Under the pieces are notes generated by a model that saw only the letters and a program-made list of their open reading frames with translations, was not told the DNA's origin and made no database searches. 64,000 bases of DNA from Haemophilus haemolyticus (GTDB taxonomy: Bacteria; Pseudomonadota; Gammaproteobacteria; Enterobacterales; Pasteurellaceae), in the NCBI RefSeq assembly GCF_003493605.1, contig NZ_QQKA01000005.1:1-64000 (forward strand), read 5' to 3'. Shown here in pieces: positions 60,222-64,000 of this stretch (its first letter is position 1; each line of letters begins with the position of its first letter). A program made the translations under genes and the position numbers.

Positions 60222-60743
60222 ATGAAAAAAGCACTTCTTAGCGCAAGTTTATTAGCAGGAATGTTTGCAGCAACTTCTGCTTACGCATTCCAAGAATATC
60301 CAATCGGTGAAGCGGTTACCATGAATGACATGGAAATTGCAGCGGTTTACTTAAAACCAGTGGATATGGAACCTCGCGGCATGGGCTTACCAGCAGCAAA
60401 ATCTGATATTCACTTAGAAGCAGACATTCACGCAGTGAAAGGTAACAAAAACGGTTTTGGTGAAGGTGAATGGATGCCTTATTTAACCATCAACTATACC
60501 TTAGTCAATACCGATACTGGTGCTAAACAAGAAGGTACCTTCATGCCAATGGTTGCTGGCGATGGCCCACACTATGGCGCAAACATCAAAATGATGGGCG
60601 TGGGTAACTACAAATTAACTTACCATATCGATCCGCCACCAAAAGCTGGTATGCACCGCCACACTGATGAAGAAACTGGCGTAGGTCGTTGGTGGAAACC
60701 ATTTGATGTAAATTATGAATTCAAATTTACTGGTTTAAAATAA
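60222..60743 (+). CDS. P19/Tp34-family periplasmic iron-transport protein
   Basis: 173 aa, signal peptide MKKALLSASLLAGMFAATSAYA (cleavage near residue 22). Homologues (Campylobacter P19, E. coli FetP) bind copper and iron with Met and His; here candidate ligands occur in VDMEPRGMGLP, IHLEADIHAV, DGPHYGAN and GMHRHTDEETG. AGGAGAG precedes the ATG. It works with the FTR1 permease upstream. Confidence 0.92.
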   Translation: MKKALLSASLLAGMFAATSAYAFQEYPIGEAVTMNDMEIAAVYLKPVDMEPRGMGLPAAKSDIHLEADIHAVKGNKNGFGEGEWMPYLTINYTLVNTDTGAKQEGTFMPMVAGDGPHYGANIKMMGVGNYKLTYHIDPPPKAGMHRHTDEETGVGRWWKPFDVNYEFKFTGLK

Positions 60744-60750
60744 TAGTGCT

Positions 60751-60819
60751 GTAGGGTGGGCTTCTGCCCACCAATTAACAATCAGACATGAAAAAACGGT
60801 GGGCTAAAGCCCACCCTAC
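60751..60819. repeat. GTAG-headed REP doublet (REPIN-like) in the iron operon
   Basis: 69 bp with perfect 11-bp terminal inverted repeats, GTAGGGTGGGC (60751-60761) and GCCCACCCTAC (60809-60819). Each end is itself a hairpin: GGTGGGC-TTCT-GCCCACC and GGTGGGC-TAAA-GCCCACC. A GTAG next to a GC-rich palindrome, in inverted doublets, is the hallmark of REP sequences moved by RAYT (REP-associated Tyr) transposases. No RAYT gene is in the window. Confidence 0.7.
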
Positions 60820-60839
60820 CATTTAAAAATCCGCTTTCT

Positions 60840-62255
60840 ATGACTTATTTTTTCATTTTTGTTCTGCAATCTCTTTTGCCAATTTCGCTTTTACTCGGTG
60901 CATCTTGGGCAATCAAAAAAGGCAATATTTCGCCTAAAACGCTTATTTGGCTAAGCCTTATTGGCTTGGCTTTGGGTGTTGTCCTACGACTCAATATTCC
61001 TAATGGACAAACCACCAACCTTATTCTAACCATCGGCTTTTTAATTATCTTCTTACTTTTTGCAATCAGCCAATGGAGCAAATCATCAAACCTTGCCGTA
61101 TTCTGGCAATTTGCATTAATGCTTATCGCGGGAGCAACTTGGGCAAAAGATCCAAACATCACAGCCCTCACCAACACAGATGTTATTAACACTGACTTTA
61201 TTTTAAATATAAGTGCGGTCATTTTTGGTGTGATTTTTAGTTTAGCCTCAAGTGCATGGCTCTATATCTTACTTAAACAGCAACAAAAAACACAAGGAAA
61301 ATCCACCGCACTTTTTGCACTCAGCTTTTTACTTTTTATCGCTTTAATTCTTCCGCTTGTAGCAGAACTGTTGCTTACCTTGATGAAATTACAACTCATT
61401 GAACTCACCAAAGTGCGGTTAAGTTTTGTGGCAAAATCAGGAGAAATCTCCGCTTGGCTCAATATCATTTGTGTTGCGTTAATGTCAGTTATTTTGTGTA
61501 TTTTTACCATTCAAACGCATTCAAAACGTTTAAGAGAAGCAAAAGCTGAAAAAGATCTTATTGAAAAACGCAAAAAATTAGCCTTCGTACAAACATCAAA
61601 ACGCACAATTTTCTGGGGCATATTGGGTATTTTATTTGTTGCCGCAAGCCAACTTTATTGGGAAAAAGTTGCCTCTCAACCGCCACAACTTTCTGAAGCG
61701 GTTCCAGTACAACTTAATAACAAAAATGAAGTGCATTTAGTACTAGAGCCACTTAAAGACGGTAAACTTCACCGTTTTGTTTGGATTGCTGATGATGGCA
61801 AAGCCGTACGCTTTTTCATTATCAATCGCCAACCGAATAAAATCAGTATGGCGGCAGTATTCGATGCTTGCCTACTCTGCGGCGATCAAGGCTATGTCAT
61901 GCAAGGTAATCAAGTGGTCTGCGTTGGTTGTGGCGTGCATCTCTTTATTCCATCTATCGGTAAACCGGGCGGTTGTAACCCTGTACCTATTGAAAATTGG
62001 CAACAAACTGAAAATGAAATCGTGATTTCTCGTAAAAGCCTTGAAGATGGCTTAAATCTATTCAGTACGATTGTGGAAATTGAAGTGCAAGATCCGATTA
62101 GTGGTGCCAAACTCAAAAACACCAAAACTGAATATAAATATAGCCACGAAGGGCATACTTATTTCTTTGAGAACGAAAAAAATCTCGATTTATTCCGCGA
62201 TAATCCCGATAACTATCTCGGCATTAACAAAAACGAAAATCCAAAAGGGGGATAA
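60840..62255 (+). CDS. DUF2318 Fe-S-containing membrane protein
   Basis: 471 aa. About 8 hydrophobic segments up to residue ~280, then a periplasmic domain (about 290-471) with CLLCGDQGYVMQGNQVVCVGCG and GKPGGCNPVPI, a cysteine-rich metal- or Fe-S-binding DUF2318 module. In Campylobacter the same kind of protein lies downstream of P19 and is part of the iron-uptake module. Start ATG 60840 lacks an obvious ribosome site; the REP doublet ends 20 bp upstream. Confidence 0.83.
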   Translation: MTYFFIFVLQSLLPISLLLGASWAIKKGNISPKTLIWLSLIGLALGVVLRLNIPNGQTTNLILTIGFLIIFLLFAISQWSKSSNLAVFWQFALMLIAGATWAKDPNITALTNTDVINTDFILNISAVIFGVIFSLASSAWLYILLKQQQKTQGKSTALFALSFLLFIALILPLVAELLLTLMKLQLIELTKVRLSFVAKSGEISAWLNIICVALMSVILCIFTIQTHSKRLREAKAEKDLIEKRKKLAFVQTSKRTIFWGILGILFVAASQLYWEKVASQPPQLSEAVPVQLNNKNEVHLVLEPLKDGKLHRFVWIADDGKAVRFFIINRQPNKISMAAVFDACLLCGDQGYVMQGNQVVCVGCGVHLFIPSIGKPGGCNPVPIENWQQTENEIVISRKSLEDGLNLFSTIVEIEVQDPISGAKLKNTKTEYKYSHEGHTYFFENEKNLDLFRDNPDNYLGINKNENPKGG

Positions 62256-62257
62256 CA

Positions 62258-63598
62258 ATGCTTGCTAGAATGTTATTTCAATCTTGGCGATTTGGCATCA
62301 AACGTAAATTGCTCGCCATTATCACTATTTTCTTAGCCGCAGGCTTAGTCTCTGCGCTGCTTGCTGTTTCCATTGATATTGGTGACAAAATGGCGAAAGA
62401 GCTAAAATCTTACGGTGCCAATATTTTGGTAGAGCCTGCCAGCAATGCGGCATTGCCTGATGAACTCAGTCATAGTGCTTCATTATCTAGCCAAGATTTT
62501 TTAGATGAGAAAGAACTTCCCAACATCAAAGATATTTTCTGGCGAAATAATATCGTGGGGTTTGCCCCGTTGCTTTCTGCAAATGTGCAAGCGACAAAAT
62601 CTTCACAAAATTCCACCGCACTTTCAGCGCCTAAAACGATTAATGTGCTTGGTACCTTCTTTGATCATAATATTGCCGTGCCCGATGAAGAGGATTACCA
62701 CACTGGGCAACGAATCATTAGCCCTTATTGGAAAGTGGAAGGGGAATGGGTTGATGATTTAAACAATGACTTTGGCGAAATCGTCCCTGCACTTGCTGGC
62801 GAACAACTTGCCAAAAGTAATGGTTGGAAAATTGGCGATAAACTTAGCTTAAGCTACACAAACGATAACGGCGAAAGCCAACAAAGTGCGGTAGAAATTA
62901 AAGGCATTTTAAGTACGGGTGGAACAGAAGATAATCAGCTTGTAATGCCCCTAAGTGCGGTACAAAATTTGCTGGGTTTAGAAGGCAAAGTGCAATCCGT
63001 CCGCGTATCTGCCCTCACCGTGCCTGAAAATGATCTTTCCCGTAAAGCGCGTGCCAATACTGATGCCCTAGATGCGGAAGCCTATGACCGTTGGTATTGC
63101 ACCGCTTATGTTTCATCAATTTCCCATCAATTAGAAGAAGCGATTTCTGGCGTAATGGTTCGCCCCATTTGGCAAGTTGCCGCTTCTGAAGGTGTCGTCA
63201 TTGGCAAAATCCAACTCTTACTTGCGATCGTTACCTTCGCGGCATTAATCGCTGCGGCAATGGGTATTGCTTCCTTAATGAGTGCAGGAATTATCGAACG
63301 CTCAAAAGAAATTGGCTTAATGAAAGCACTGGGCGCTTATCAATGGCAAATTACCTTACTGTTCTACTGCGAAGCGGTGCTAAGTGCATTAGTAGGCGGA
63401 ATATTTGGCTGTTTAGCCGGATGGGGATTAGCCAAATTTATCGGTGCCGCACTATTTGGTGCGCCTCTTGATTTCGCTTGGATCGTCGTGCCTTGTGTTC
63501 TCATGCTCTCCATTCTTATTGCTGTGATTGGCACTTGGTTCCCTGCACATAAAATCGCTAAACTTTACCCTGTCGAGGTGCTTTATGGCAGAGCATAA
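62258..63598 (+). CDS. ABC transporter permease (MacB/FtsX type), first of two
   Basis: 446 aa. One N-terminal helix (about 15-40), a large periplasmic domain (about 45-315), and three C-terminal helices (IQLLLAIVTFAALIAAAMGI; ALVGGIFGCLAGWGLAKFIG; WIVVPCVLMLSILIAVIG), the MacB/FtsX topology. MSAGIIERSKEIGLMKALGA is the loop that contacts the ATPase. AGGGGG precedes the ATG. Its last 14 bp overlap the next permease gene. The ATPase gene is expected beyond the window. Confidence 0.88.
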   Translation: MLARMLFQSWRFGIKRKLLAIITIFLAAGLVSALLAVSIDIGDKMAKELKSYGANILVEPASNAALPDELSHSASLSSQDFLDEKELPNIKDIFWRNNIVGFAPLLSANVQATKSSQNSTALSAPKTINVLGTFFDHNIAVPDEEDYHTGQRIISPYWKVEGEWVDDLNNDFGEIVPALAGEQLAKSNGWKIGDKLSLSYTNDNGESQQSAVEIKGILSTGGTEDNQLVMPLSAVQNLLGLEGKVQSVRVSALTVPENDLSRKARANTDALDAEAYDRWYCTAYVSSISHQLEEAISGVMVRPIWQVAASEGVVIGKIQLLLAIVTFAALIAAAMGIASLMSAGIIERSKEIGLMKALGAYQWQITLLFYCEAVLSALVGGIFGCLAGWGLAKFIGAALFGAPLDFAWIVVPCVLMLSILIAVIGTWFPAHKIAKLYPVEVLYGRA

Positions 63599-64000
63599 AA
63601 GCGCAAACACTCAGAGCATGTTCTGGCGATTAATTTTCCGCGCGTTGCGATTACGCCTCCAACGAGTGTTCATTATTTTCACCGCACTTACAGTAGGCGC
63701 AAGTATCGTCACTGCAATGGCAGCGGTTTACTTCGACATCAATACCAAAATGAGCCAAGAACTGCGTACTTTCGGAGCAAATTTCTACATTGGTTCAGCC
63801 GATGGCGGAATGATGAATCAAGCAGAATTAAACGCAATTTTGCAAAAAGCACCCGATGGTTTTATCACTGCAGCCAGTCCTTACCTTTATGGCGTCGCAC
63901 GCAGTGATTTAGAAAAAGTTGTACTAATAGGCGTAAATTTTGATGCCATGCGAATCCTCGCCCCTTACTGGCAAATTACAGGATCAGCAATCAACGTAAA
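63585..64000 (+). CDS. Second ABC transporter permease, cut by the window end
   Basis: Open from ATG 63585 to the window end (138 codons), overlapping the previous gene by 14 bp. The protein starts MAEHKSANTQSMFWRLIF, with a hydrophobic helix (VFIIFTALTVGASIVTAMAAV) at about residues 29-49 and a periplasmic start similar to the first permease (ELRTFGANFYIGSADGG). So the two permeases are paralogues. Same layout as the paired permeases downstream of P19 in Campylobacter. Confidence 0.85.
   Translation, partial: MAEHKSANTQSMFWRLIFRALRLRLQRVFIIFTALTVGASIVTAMAAVYFDINTKMSQELRTFGANFYIGSADGGMMNQAELNAILQKAPDGFITAASPYLYGVARSDLEKVVLIGVNFDAMRILAPYWQITGSAINV

Overview
The window is a stretch of Pasteurellaceae chromosome, almost certainly Haemophilus close to H. 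influenzae / H. haemolyticus. The 9-base uptake signal AAGTGCGGT (and its complement ACCGCACTT) recurs in and between genes throughout. Proteins such as Nth, YqfB, KpsF/KdsC, Rnf, MoaA and the separate TrpG and TrpD are of H. influenzae type, and the DNA is AT-rich. A complete [NiFe] hydrogenase-2 operon, which I do not expect in typical H. influenzae, makes H. haemolyticus or an unusual relative the better guess. This is inference; no database was searched.

Layout. 1-130: the left edge holds one end of an IS3/IS150-type element. 168-1798: cdd and dps, divergent, with a CRP-like site and an OxyR-type operator. 2068-8110: a small glycosyltransferase, then trpE-trpG-tautomerase-trpD-trpCF behind a TrpR-operator promoter. 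8320-14835: hybOABCDE plus a hypC-type chaperone gene behind a textbook FNR promoter. 15034-16704: a hipBA module with four evenly spaced operators. 16787-21836 (minus): valS, a 4-TM unknown, yqfB, a lipoprotein and holC. 22071-26145: fumC, a chalcone-isomerase-like protein, rnm (PHP) and pyrD. 26327-32300 (minus): metE with a MetJ operator, a BRO/DinD-like gene and pepN. 32461-35443: purE (PurR box), purK and aspC. 35489-37772 (minus): moaE, moaD, moaC and moaA behind a molybdenum-cofactor riboswitch. 38217-43979: ric/ytfE with an FNR box, rnpB, kpsF/kdsD, kdsC, yccS and the YccT-like gene. 44180-53161: sohB, a BamE+OmpA lipoprotein, rnfA-(27-aa ORF)-rnfBCDGE and nth. 53220-57086: an NSS transporter, then qseC, qseB and ygiW. 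57218-64000: a DyP peroxidase and an FTR1 / P19 / DUF2318 / ABC-permease iron-uptake operon running off the right end.

How the parts work together. Several units serve anaerobic or redox life: FNR-type boxes precede hyb and ric, and one lies near moaA; RNF, DyP, Dps and the hydrogenase fit the same theme. The iron theme (ygiW-qseBC, DyP, FTR1-P19) is clustered at the right end. Classical amino-acid and nucleotide repressor sites (TrpR, MetJ, PurR) are readable in front of trpE, metE and purE. Many gene ends carry pairs of uptake signals in inverted orientation, which double as hairpin terminators.

Most notable items are a 27-codon membrane mini-gene coupled between rnfA and rnfB; a hipBA operator array of four palindromes exactly 28 bp apart; a GTAG-headed REP doublet (REPIN-like) inside the iron operon; a run of three hairpins between hybD and hybE; tandem repeats in RnfC that carry uptake signals; and a coupled YqfB / 4-TM protein pair between holC and valS.
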